Below, in pieces: positions 36,670-48,575 of a stretch of DNA of 64,000 nucleotides. Made by a program: the position numbers and the translations under genes. Origin of the DNA: Sitta carolinensis (Eukaryota > Chordata > Aves > Passeriformes > Sittidae). Under the pieces are notes generated by a model that saw nothing but the letters and a program-made list of their open reading frames with translations, did not search any database and was not told the DNA's origin. Position 1 is the stretch's first letter. Each line of letters starts with the position of its first letter. The stretch spans positions 15,914,501-15,978,500 of the forward strand of contig CM063283.1 in the NCBI GenBank assembly GCA_032173965.1, read 5' to 3'.

Positions 36670-37376
36670 TGTCTTGGGTTGCAGTTCAAGATGTAATCAG
36701 AAGTATGTGTTCTGTCACTATCTGTTGAATCTTGGGCTGGGGGTGGGGTAATCCTCTGTTAATGAGTCAGCTGTTAAAAAAACAGGTGGAGCAGTTTTCT
36801 TTATCTCTTCCACAACCCATCCTCTGTCCAGAGAGATATCTTCTGCTAATAGGCCATTGAGCCTCGATGCATGACTGATAAACTTATATCATCCCATTGA
36901 AAGATGCTCCATCCAGGGGGCGAGAAAGCCAAGCATTCCTACCTGGATAAAAATCTGAGATTTGGAACACCAAGCCAACCTTTTCTCCACTGGATTCCCA
37001 AAGGAAGACCAGGCCCATCTACACCACCACTGGACCTTAAGGGGAAAACTACACCTTTCTGCAGAATCATCGCTTCAACAGAACCACATCTGCCACTCCA
37101 GGAGGACTGCAGCCACCATTTAATCGGACTGTTACCAACACCCTGACCCACAGGGTGTCAGGTTGTATTCTGACTCTCAGTGGGTTTGTTTATTTGCAAC
37201 ACTGCATTTTAATTTTAATTCTCCTAACAAAAAACTGTTATTCGTATTCCCATATCGTTGCCTCAGAGCCCATTAATTTCAAAACTGTAATAATTCAGAG
37301 GGAGGGGATTTACATTTCCCATTCCAACAGAGGCTCCTGCCTTCCTCCGCAGACACCTGTCGTTCAAACCAAGACA
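36670..37376 (+). mobile_element. Solo ERV-L LTR
   Basis: A 707-bp block starting TGTCTTGGGTTGCAG and ending CGTTCAAACCAAGACA. The 5-bp flanks are GTTAG (36665-36669) and GTGAG (37377-37381), one mismatch, consistent with an aged ERV-L target duplication. Body phrases such as TTATCTCTTCCACAACCCATCC and CAACACCCTGACCCACAGGGT are typical of avian ERV-L LTRs. Plus orientation. Confidence 0.8.
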
Positions 37377-38584
37377 GTGAGGCATGACATGAATGTGCAC
37401 GTTTGGCACATCTAGGATATCCTAAATTCACCTAAGCTCATGTTCTCTTTTCACTTCCTGCTGAAACCTCCTGATTTTTTTTGTTGATGACTGTTCACAT
37501 TTCTCTCATTGATCCTGAATTACATTCTTTTCCCCTGCCAAAGAACTGGCAGGTGGGGGCTGCAGATACCCCTGATAATGCTGACCCTCTCAGAAGGGTG
37601 CTGCGTATTACAGCACACACATGCGTATATGCACACATATCCACATGTGTGCTGCATATTAACAAATACACTTGCACGTGAGGCAGTGCAAATCCCAGTT
37701 TCCTAGGGATGAATAACTGGGAGAAAAGCAGGTTGACAGTCAGAAAGGAAGGATATTTCATAACAAAGTGAGACAGTCATTATACTCACATTAACATTGA
37801 ATTCTATCATCCCAAAGAGGTTCCTTCATCTCTTGGGAGAGGTACATGGAAATGAAAGTAAATTTGGATCTTATTTTTCTGGATGTTATCTGGATTTTCT
37901 TCCAGATGCTGGCTCTCCTCCCTCCTTTAGCAGTCTCTGGACTACTCAGCTGCAGTACCACTGCTTGCTTTCTCACAGTACAGAACCAGCACATTTTCTT
38001 TTGAAAATTTCCATTTTCTGAGAAAAACTTAACTCTGAAAAGCAGCAGTTATAAACACACTTGCCTGTTTGTTTTTTCTTGTGTTTATATGCATACATTG
38101 ATGGCCTCCAATCACAGCTACAACAGAAGATCACACACACAACAATGAGAAACACTGGGAAAAAAGAGGTGATTTCTCTACAGAAAAGAAAAAGTGCATT
38201 TATTATCAGGAAACTCATTTGAGGAATACCAAGTTGCTGCCTTCATTGTAGGCCACATACATGCAACATGACAGATTTCAAGGGAAGCTGAATCACTACA
38301 GGATTTTCAGAAAGTGAGGAATGGCTGTCTTTTAAATGCTGAGCAATGCTTGCTCGAAACATCACTTGAGATTGACTTCTCAAGGTCCCTTGGCCAAGAA
38401 GCCAGAGATTGCTCTCTAAAGGTCCATTCACCAGGAAGTTCAGCTTCGTAAAATCCTGCTGTGTGAGGAGGCAACCCCGGGCACAATTTGTTAGAGGAAT
38501 TTGGGCAGTCTGGCTTCCTTGACAGGCACAACCAAACACCTGCCATTCCCATTTCACTCTACCACCGCACCACTGCAAGTTCTT
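37377..38584. other. Spacer without recognised genes
   Basis: No supported exon. Near 37600-37660 alternating purine-pyrimidine sequence includes CAGCACACACATG facing CATGTGTGCTG. Confidence 0.4.
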
Positions 38585-38810
38585 TTACCTGATGCTGGCC
38601 AGCCTGGAAGGGTGGAGAACAGACAAGGGAATATTTCCACATTTGCTTCCCTGGTCCTTTAAAAGACCTCTTCCTTCAGGAGAGCAAGGAAGAACTGAAA
38701 TACAATGCTCAGTTCCTTCATCAGTCTCTTTCAACGTCTTCTCTTTCAGTAACCACAGTCAGTGCCTGCTGCTGGGCAATTCTCAAAGAGTCATTTCATT
38801 ATGGAACAAC
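38585..38810 (+). repeat. Dispersed ~230-bp module, copy c
   Basis: The most diverged of the four copies. Same order of phrases as copy a, and in the equivalent place of the second segment. Confidence 0.65.
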
Positions 38811-39074
38811 TTTGGATGTGGTGATTCTAATGTCTTAATATCAAAGATAGGGTTAATGGGTACTAAAAGACCAAAGAGAAAAAGCACAGTTATGGTGAGT
38901 TACTGTTTCAATGGGAGGCTCACTGAAGGTGTTCTCCCTTGCACTGGGATCTCTCCCACCAGAGGGTACTGTGTGCTTACCACAGACAGTGCTCTGCACT
39001 GAGGCTGCACCTGCAGAAGCTGTCAGAGGAGCCTTTCAGGAAGCACATCTCTGCAACACCTCTAGCACTCCACC

Positions 39075-39300
39075 TTCTTTTACTCATTGCTGGCTTGCCT
39101 GGAAACGTGGAGAACAGACTTGGGAATATTTCCACATTCCTTTCCCTGCCCCTTTGAAAAACCTCTCTCTACAGGAGAGGAAAGAAGAACTGATATCCAA
39201 GGCCCATTCCTGCATCAGTCCCTTTCAGCATCTCCTCTTCCAGCAGTCAGAGCCAGGGTCCACTGCTGAACAACCCTCATAAAGTCATTTCATCATGGAC
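39075..39300 (+). repeat. Dispersed ~230-bp module, copy d
   Basis: Nearly identical to copy b at 27.8 kb. Only about 490 bp from copy c. Confidence 0.75.
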
Positions 39301-40296
39301 ACACAGAGCTGGAGAAGAAGTTTCCCAGATCAAGGCTTTGAAAAAGTAACAACTTTTTTTTTTTTTTCTCCCCAAATACCAATCCTGGCCTAGTTCTGTT
39401 GGTCTTGGCCCATTCACAGCAGGATCCTTGTGCCTGATTGCTTGTGAGACATCAAAGAGCATCCTAGGACATGCCCCCCACTCACCAGCTGGTCGGGCTC
39501 CACGCCTGCTGGCCCTCACAGCTCAGCTCTGCTCGCTGCAGGTGCCACACCAGGCACACACAGGCTCTGACCCTGGTCCAGGCTGGTGGCTGGCCCTTGG
39601 CCTCTCTCACTCAGGCCTCCCCAGCTGCTGGCACCCGGGACCCCTGGTTCTGGCCCAGCTGCTGACATCAGGGCCCCCTACACACGTGCACACCAGCTGG
39701 GGTGTCCCTCACACAGGAGAAGAGTTAGAAATGGAGATTAATGAGAAGGCAGGACTGACTGTGGTGACAGAGCACTGGGCCAGCCCAGTCAAGTGTATTG
39801 ACCAGACCCTTTTATTCCTTCATAAATGAAACCAGACCCTTTTATTCCTTCATCCATCCATTTTCCCAGGCATTTTATTCCCAGATGCCCTTGATTCTTC
39901 CCTTTCTCACCTTTGTCTCCTCCCCTAAGAATCCCATAACAATCTGGTGCAATCCCCAAATGCACTTCACTTGCATGGCATCATGTGTCCTTAGCCCTTC
40001 GGCAGTGACTCCCTGAGTTCAAAAGGTGCTCCACCGATAGACTCATCTGGATGTGTTTCTCACATAGACCCTAGGGCTTAGGATCTCCTGGGACATGCCT
40101 GGGAGGAGCCTGGGCAAGCTGCCTCTTCCTGAGACCTTAGTGTGGGCCCCTGTGCTCCTCTGGTCTTGTGGAGATGCTGGTGTCTCTCCTTCCTCTGCTG
40201 GGCTGGGGAGCATCTGGGCTGGGTTGCCACTTGGACTCCCTCACCTTCCATTGCCTCTCTTGTCCTTTCCTTCATGGGAGAGTAGCCAAGCTCCCC

Positions 40297-40500
40297 TGTC
40301 CCAGACTTGTGCTTTAGGCAGAAGGGGTGTCCCTGCTTCCCAGCAAGGCAGAAGCATTTTGGGCTAGGATTGAGCGCCCTGGGGCTGGCTGAGAGATGCA
40401 CTAGGAGAAACTCTATGACATGGAACAGAGAAAGTAACAACAACCCACTTATGTCCCCTTGGCCACAGTCAGAATTGCCAACAAAATTCAGGCTCTTTAG
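40297..40500 (+). repeat. Diverged direct repeat paired with 36296-36500
   Basis: See the partner unit. Orientation is the same and the spacing is about 4.0 kb. Confidence 0.75.
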
Positions 40501-41233
40501 TAACAAACAGGAAAACCTCAACAAAAACAAACAGCGAGATTTTGATAGAAGGATCCCAGGATGAGAAAGTACTGGTGTTTACAAGAGAGGATGCAGCTAA
40601 TGCTGCTGAGCTCACATAGGGAACTTTCCTTGCTTAGAAAGGCCAAAGAGCCCACAGAGGTGAATATGCTCAATGCACACAGGCAGGTGTATAAGGGCAG
40701 CATGTCACTGGCCCAAGCAAACAGCATAGTTAACACTATTGAACTAGCACAAATACCAACCACTGCAATGTTTATCTTGCACCCAAGATACAATAGACTT
40801 ACCAGAACAGGTCTGCTCTTTTAAATCAATCCCAAGAGCCTGGTTGGAGATGGGAAAGTAGACCCAGGTGCAGGCACTGGTGGAAGGTTACATATGTAAA
40901 GAGTTTGTGGAGGTACATCTTCAATTTCTTTCCTCTATAAGAGGGGAGATTGGTGTAGTCATCTTAAATAATGACCAGCTCTTTTCCCTTCTAGAAGTTC
41001 TTCATTGCCCAGGCAACAAAATGGGCTCAGATATTTTGATTGCAGCAAGGACCTTTATCCTCTGAATCTCACTGCATTTTTTACCTGGGCAAGATCCTAC
41101 TGAATAGGTGCATGTTATGGGGCAAAACTTGCATACTAATAACAACATCCAGAAATGGCACTAGCAACTCTAGAAGGTCCTGGCAACAGGTCAGATTACA
41201 GAAACAGAATCTGTCCAACTAGTTTCTTACTGA
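40501..41233. other. Spacer without recognised genes
   Basis: Short frames only. A 37-bp stretch flanked by good minus-strand splice signals near 40.8 kb has no recognisable product. Confidence 0.4.
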
Positions 41234-41790
41234 TGTGTGGAATAAAGACTCCACAACTCGTTAAAGTCATGAAGTGAGTATATATTGAGCTCCTGGCACA
41301 AGCTAGATAATTGTGTGGTTAGCCCCAATTCCAGTTTTACATTTATTTACAAAGGTATTACATATACATTAGATTGCACAACTTTTTCATGACTATTCAT
41401 CCCTTGGTCCTGCCTGCCCTCCCTTCATATGGTAATTAAATCCACGCCTTTCTGGGCATGCGTTGTTCACTGTGGTGGTCACATGGGGGTCTCTTGGGGG
41501 TCCCTCGAGGCTCGAGGCCAAAGGCCATATGTCTACTTCGGATTGAACTTCTGAACTTTCTCTTTTGCACATGTGCTTTGGGCTCGTCGTGCTTATTTAA
41601 GTAGATCCACCGGTTCTGGACAGTTTTGATGCCTGAAGAATCTCTTGTTTAGGTTTCTTGCATTCCTCAGTCTTTCCTGTCATTGTCCTTTTATCGTCAG
41701 AGGTTTGCCTTATTTATTGTGCCTTTTGTATTATAATAGATGTCTCTCAAGTAAGCGTTAAAGTTCATCACACAATTCTATAGATTAAAA
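41234..41790 (-). mobile_element. ERV LTR, relative of the 33.9 kb copy
   Basis: It starts TGTGTGGAATAAAGACTCCA and shares CCACAACTCG with the LTR in gene 2. Further phrases, AAAGTCATGAAGTGAGTA and ATTGAGCTCCTGGCACAAG, are typical of avian ERV LTR ends read in reverse. The right border is not defined and no target duplication was found. Confidence 0.5.
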
Positions 41791-44700
41791 TTCTAAAGGC
41801 TAATTCATATTGCTAACTTAAGTGTTTGTATTAGTTGAGCTCCAAAGTCTCCATTTCACTACATGCCCCTTCCCCAGCTTTTGCTTTTTCTTTTGAGTAC
41901 TTCCTGAACATTGCTCACCAAAAGAAGCTAGCTGGTTTTCTATTTTCAGTCATTTATCAAAGTTGCTGGAAGAGGCAGTTTATTTGTTTAAAGAGAACAG
42001 TCCCAGGGGACTGTTTGTCCAAGCTGGACCTTAATGCTTTTAAATTTTCAGATAAAGCAACATGTTTGGACTGTGACTGCTGGAGAGTGTCACCTAAATT
42101 ACTTACGTTTTACTTTCTGAAATGAAAAAAAAAAACCAAACAACTAAAATTCTGCCTAATAGATCTATGCTTAAATTGAAGAGACAACTTTCTGGGGTTT
42201 CTCTCTTTTGGGCTTTAATTTTCTGCTGATGGCAAAGAGGAAAATTACTAATTAAGAGAAAGACAGTTCATCAGCAGCTTTATAGAACTGTATTTCTCGC
42301 CACCCGCCCCCACCCTGCGGTTCATATGTTTGTTGTTTTCAGATTTGCCAGGGACCAAGGGGCATCTTGCTCCCGGTCACAGTCTGTAGATAAAGGGGTG
42401 AGGAGAAGATGAAATTTTGGCTGCAAGCCCTGATTTGAAGAGGAGCAGACATTCAACTAGGAAATGCCATGAGAACAGGTTATCACCAGAAATGTTCATT
42501 CCCCTTATCTTCTGTTGGTAGCATGTGTACTTCAGTTAGAAAGTTATGGGAATTTTATCAGAAATCAGTCGAGGAACGCAAAGTGATATCCAGTTCTAGA
42601 TCCCTCCTGCAGAATCAGCTCCCTGCTGTGCTCAGTCCTTATCTTCTTCCCTGGCTGCTTTACCCATAGCCAGCCTCATGTCATATGCTTGCCATCAAGG
42701 GACAAAAAGGAGTGCAAACTGTTCCCATCTATTGCTAATTAACTCTGCAGACTTCACAAAACAGGACATTTGCTCATAGTCTTAAGGGGTTCTCTTTCCA
42801 AGCACTCCTTGAATTAGTTTTACCAAGTATCTCTGTGACTTGGTTGCCCGACTGGCCAAACTCCTCAAATTAATTAGTTGCTGATGACTACAGAAGTGAC
42901 AAGCCACAGAGAGGTACATACAGATTGCATGTAATGTTCTTGTTCCAAAGCTAATGGGGAGAAGTTTTACTCCTGGAAGCAGCCAAGGCCTAAGCTTGTG
43001 TTTTCTAACAAATTGCCAACTTGAGAGTTTTCCTGGGAATATTATTTCCCCATATGGCTCCACTTTGAGATCCTTCCCCTGCCTTTGGTCTCCATGTGTG
43101 CCCTTTTGCAATTTTCTCTCCTTCCCTCCTTCCTCCCCAGCTCCCACTTCCCAGCTCAGCCCTATGATAACCCTGGGTGGAGAAGAACAAGAGGTTCCCA
43201 GCAGAAGAGAGGTGATCCAGGTAGGTGGACAGTATCTTCAAAGGCGTGGGAAGACAGAACAATGTCAGGGAATAAAAACAACCTTGAAACAACCAGGAGA
43301 GGCAAAATAGGTGGCTGAGTCTAAGCAACAGGAATACAAAGGACAAACTTGTTGTTTGAGGCAGAGATATTGCACTGCATGATAGTTCAGCATCAAGTCA
43401 GGATCCCATGGACCAGAAAAAGAGCAAAGAAAGAATAAATATGCTAAGGAGATGAAGGAAGTTGTAGAGAATCAAGCCTTCTTGCCCACCTTTCAGGGAA
43501 AACATCACTCTTACTATTGATAACTGATGCTGTTTCTTGGCAGTTTCTGGCTCTAGTTTTTCCAAGCCTCCCAAACCATGTTTGCCAGAAACATGGCAGA
43601 GTGATACAGAGTCACGAACCTGAGACTATTGGAATTAAACCTGTACAGTGACCACAAAATCCTTCTGCTGGGCCAGAGCCCCAGTGGAGAGCCTAGTACT
43701 TCACATTAAAAGGATGTGATCGGAAATTGTTATAATACAGACTTTCAGAAGGAAATGTTAAAGTTATATATGTAAATACTGAAGTATTGAGTAGACAACT
43801 GGCACCTTATTTCTGTTAATAAATCCTAGAAAGTAGGCAGCCTACACTTCATAAAAAATTAAATTATTCTAAAGTAGGTATGCAAAGATTCTCAGAAAAC
43901 TACACTAGGACATTTCCCCTTTTCTCTCTTTGTGTATAGGTTCTGGTATTTAGAGAGAAACCTGCAGCAAACAATGATATTTCTTGTTACTCAGATGATG
44001 GGCAGCTAAAATCCACCACAATCTCATTTATGAAAATAGCTACATTTCTGTAAACAAGGAAGGCTCAAGGCAAATTGATTTATTTAAATTGAAATGCAAG
44101 CCTGGGTGTTTATGATGAGAGCTGGGCTTTCTGTAATTTACTTAAAGGATAATATAAAAATATTCTGATAAAAAATATTTTTTTTTTTTTACTAAGAAGT
44201 ATAAAGTTTTTTTCTGCAAGGATTTCAATTCCATCTTAGCTTTTCACATACAATTTCAAGTGCTCTTTTACTAAACAAAGTTGCCTTTTCTTTAGGGTGG
44301 TTAAGGACCACAGCTTCTGACACATTAGGGAATTTAAATTGTGGAGGGGTCTTAGACTGAGGATTCTCACAGCCTACAAAGAAATTTCAGGTAGCTTTTT
44401 TGAAAGTTGAGCAGACTACAACAGAGTCCATCAACAAAGAGTTGGGACAGGTATTCAGTGCTCCTTTCACACATAGCTTTAAATGTCTAAAGATGAAAGC
44501 AGCAGAGATATGAGAAGGACCTTTGTATGGCTTCCAAAAACATGAGCAATTCCTGGTGTACTGAGAATGAAAATAAAAATACACTGGATTTGTATCTGCC
44601 TGGCTTGACAGTCTCATTCATAAAAGAGAAAAATGCAGTCGATTATTGCAATTCTCGTTTCAGCTGATTTCCAGGGGCTCAGTGCTGAAAACTGAAAAAC

Positions 44701-47700
44701 AATGGGTTATATTTTCTTCCATGTTGATTTCATAAGAAAATTTACTGGTGTGGTATTTAGATGAATTGCTCCCCCAGGGTCACTCAACAGAGAATTGATA
44801 AATGATGCTTTCAAAGGTATAGCACCAAAACAAAGTTTCTTTTCACTGTACAAATTTAGTCCCATGCCTCTGCCAGGAGTGGTTTCAGAATAACATTCTT
44901 CCTATTTTGGCCAGTGCCTGTGAAATATCTAAGACAAACATTTCAGCTACCTTTCAAAGTCATATCTTCAGCCAGAGCTGTTTGGGCCAATTTGCTGGCA
45001 TCTTACTGCTCTCTTACAACCAGGAACCCACTATCTAGGCAGAATAAAATACCAACACAATGCACCTCTGAAATAGCCTGGCATGCCAATATCGAAGCAT
45101 TTTATACAGCCTAAAGAACCTTCATTTTATCTGTTTATGTATCTCAACTATTTAAAAGGACACTTGTTACATGAGCTAAAATCTTAACCCAAACTGGCTA
45201 ATTTCAGGGTCAAAGGATCCCAAAGCTGAGGTGCAGGCTACATTTGCTTTATAAAGACAGACACATTATCCAGAAACAGTTTTATCTAAATGAGAGGCAA
45301 GCAGGAAGGTGGCATTCCTGCTTGCCCTTTTTCCATCAGTTAGGAGAAATTATACCCTGCATCAACACCATTTATCCCTAGGCTGGACAAAATGCAGTGA
45401 CATGAAGTAGCCAAAGGCAGAGTTGGGTGAGACTGACAATTGCCTAGCCTCCAAACAGGCACAAATCCTAGGCTTTATTTTTCTTTTCTTTTTTTTTTTT
45501 TTTTTTTCTTGTTGTGGCAGTAGTAGCTCAGAACATTCCTGTAGAATTTATTTTGAAAATATGATCTGCTTCATATCACTTGTATTGGAGCAGAAAAATA
45601 GAACAGTCTATTTCTCTTAAATATCTTACCAGCTTTATTTCTATTTCACATTTCAAGCTCCGCACCAGCCTCACCTACTGCCTCCACCTACAGCTATTCA
45701 GAGCCACAGCAGACAAAAGGTTATTATAAAATTTATTAAAACAAATATGTATCTGTATAAATCCATTTGATATATAGCCTCCAAGGAATTCTTACAATTT
45801 TTTAACAGAAGTAACTGGACAGACAAGCACAAACTAATCACAAAGAAATCTCATAACAGCATCATTCATAGTTAAAACTTCTAATTCCCTCAGTTACACC
45901 TTTGTTTATTCCACAAAAAAATTATTTGTATCTATTTTGTGTTCTTTTTTTCCCCCCATCACTATCAGACAGTTAATTATCCATAGTCTGTATTCTTGTA
46001 TTCATTTCATTACTATGTGAAACCAAACACCATAGCAGTAGCACACAGCATTTTATGGCACTGCATCTTAGTAGATGGCTTTGTATAGCATGAAGGTAAG
46101 TACATGTATTGGTTTTAACTATTCTGTGACTGCATGTCCTGTTCTTATTCTGATATCATGAATGAAAAAATAAACCTTGTATGGAATTTTACCTGTAAGC
46201 CATTGCATCCCTTACCCAGCTGCTGGACCTATCATGCTCGAAAGCAGCAACCTCTAAAAGCTTTACAGATTTCTACATTCAGCTAAAAAGTAACAGAAGC
46301 TACAAACCCACACATAAACAGATACTTTTGTGACTCTAAGCCCTCCTTTCCCATTCTCCAGGTGATCAGCTTGTAGAAAACAGTAATAGATAATCACTGC
46401 CATTTTCTTGGTTTTAATAGATTTCTCACTGATATTGTACCTTTCTTCATTCAGGAGATCCCTTTCTTTACCTATGTCCAAACTCCCTGTTTCTGCAAGA
46501 GATTTGTTTTTTCCTTTTTAATTAAAAAACCCAACAAACCAAACAACAAAACCCTAGTCTAAACCCTAGCAAGAATCTCATGTTAAAACTCAAATAAACT
46601 GCTCTAAATTGCAAGTGCCGACTCTGCAGAATGGCAAGGGCTGAGGCCACACAGCCTGCTCAAGAAGGGTACCAGGGGCACTCCACCCCATTCCTGCCCT
46701 CCACAAACCCAGGGGAGAACCTTCTTCTCTAATGGCCTCTTCCCTCATCAAGGAAGAAGTGATGGAAACTGGCTATGGTGGAAAAGTTTGGATAAACCAT
46801 TACTTCCTCCCTTGACAGTTAGGGGGCTACAGAGGAAAAAAACCCAGTTGTAACAGCTGCAGCCAGTTCCCCTTTCCCTCACTAACCAGCTGTGCTGTTT
46901 ATAGTTGCTAGGGGGCCTAAAAGAAGTATTTTATAGCAAACACCAGGTTTACTCATTCTTAACTCACTTTTCTTTCAGTTCACTTGGCTTTTTGACTACA
47001 ACTTAGTTATTCATGTGGGATGCCCATTTGAAATACATGAATGAGGAAAAACAGATTATGTGCATTTGCTCCGGGAATCCAGGAGAGGAAGCAGCCTGCA
47101 CTGGTGGCTTCCCACAAGACCAGCATAAGCCAGGTGGGCTTTATTTCTCCTTCCCTAAATTTGCAAGACTTCATGAGCATGTGGTGCAATTCAGGGAATT
47201 ACAGGAGATTACAGCTCAGATCTGACCCACCACTTAGAAGCAAAGCATTGTCAGAATAGGGAACACTCCTTGCCCTGTACTGGTGCTTATCTGCCCACAT
47301 GGAAATAAATAAAACATCCACCTCCTCAGGTTTACCAGCCTCTGCTTCCTTCTGCACTCACCTGCCACTACACCAGGACACAATCAAAATGAATCCGACA
47401 ACCTACCAACCCTGCAACTGCCCTTTTATTACCTTGCTTCCTCCTGCAGGTGGGTGGCATGCCAGGAAACCCAAAGCAGCTGTGACAGATCAGGGACATT
47501 AAGAAGAGGGCTGTGGAAACCCCTGAGAAACAGGGAAGAAGGAAACACCTAGGTGTCTTTTACATTGCTTTCCAGGAGAGGTTGCTGGAAATTAGACTTG
47601 TCACTTCCTCATGATTCCTGGCTTGAAGCCTGTTGCTCCTGGCACCTGGGTTATAACTTGAGGCTGGCTGCAGTCTTGGCCTGATCTCTTGTGCCGTTTA

Positions 47701-48285
47701 GGGAACAAGTCCAACGCCTGAAGTTCAGAGCAGTGTGCTGGACTGTTCCACAGGTTTTCTACAGCCCAGCTCCTGGTGGGGGGGGGCTCCTTTGGTCCTT
47801 CAGCAACATTTTACAAGGCCACAGCCTAACAAAATTCTGCCTTGTTTCAGAGAATCCCTATCCACTTTTGAGTTTGCAGTGTTAAAATATCAAAGAGTAA
47901 TAAACCATGTTAAAACCCCCAAAAATACAAAGCATGAGTTCCACTAAATGGATCCACACAGCCAGCGTGAGTTTCAAATAAATACTTTAAATTTTTTTCT
48001 TAAAAAAATGAATATTATAGTGTAATAAATAAATAAATATCTATTATTGATGGTCTCTTTTTATATTTCTCCTTGAGAAAGTCACAGGAGGTTTCCTTGG
48101 AAGTTTGAGGTGCCATTTTAAGAGTTTCTGTCTTCCACGTGTAGGTTGGTCAGCTTGTCAGGTGTTCAGTGGTGCACCGAATCTGGGGGACACTGCAGGA
48201 GCCAACCTGCCTGCATCTCCGTATTGCCTGCACCTCTTGACCTTGGTGCAGGCAGGAAGTACCTGATAAAAGAGAGGTTATTGTG
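41791..48285. other. Long spacer 3' of gene 3
   Basis: About 6.5 kb with no gene that I can support and no repeat that I can name beyond short T or A runs (for example 44178-44192 and 45485-45507). A possible plus-strand exon near 43.1-43.2 kb is discussed under findings. Confidence 0.4.
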
Positions 48286-48291
48286 TTTATT
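48286..48291 (-). promoter_or_regulatory. Candidate polyadenylation signal of CD200-like gene 3
   Basis: AATAAA on the minus strand, about 130 bases after the putative stop codon at 48420-48422. It supports the terminal exon call. Confidence 0.45.
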
Positions 48292-48419
48292 TCTTCAAAA
48301 TATATGGATGTTATAAGTCTGAGGATAAAGATCCTGGATAGTTGTATTGCCAAGTAAGTCCTTGTATCTCTCTGTGAGGGGAGACTAAAGTTTTCCCCTT
48401 GTAATCCCACCAGCAGTCT

Positions 48420-48575
48420 TCAGCTTGGACTTAGAGGTATTACACCCATGGAAGACATGTGTTGCATCTCCTCCACTGATTTTTTTCCAAAATTTTCACC
48501 AAAATCCAGGGTGCACATGCTAGGCATATACTGCAAGGAGGATGAGGAGCCTTCACAAAACTGGACTGTGATTTT
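48420..48575 (-). CDS. CD200: Gene 3 putative terminal exon: cytoplasmic tail
   Basis: Acceptor GGCATCATTTCAG, phase 0, matches the phase-0 donor of the membrane exon. It encodes 51 residues including ITVQFCEGSSSSLQYMPSM and ends VIPLSPS, then TGA. AATAAA follows about 130 bases later. There is no homologue that I recognise, so the call rests on signals and frame. Confidence 0.45.
   Translation of the reverse strand, partial: KITVQFCEGSSSSLQYMPSMCTLDFGENFGKKSVEEMQHMSSMGVIPLSPS

Larger units (their letters stand above)
38585..40296 (+). repeat. Low-copy direct repeat, copy 2
   Basis: The counterpart of 26500-29018. The part from 38973 on is close to identical to copy 1, while 38585-38970 is more diverged and lacks about 760 bp found in copy 1. 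The end of homology is sharp after AGTAGCCAAGCTCCC. Confidence 0.85.

Noticed and set aside
40770..40850. 37-bp minus-strand stretch with good acceptor and donor
   Set aside because: Too short to judge, no neighbour exon, and the entry and exit phases differ.
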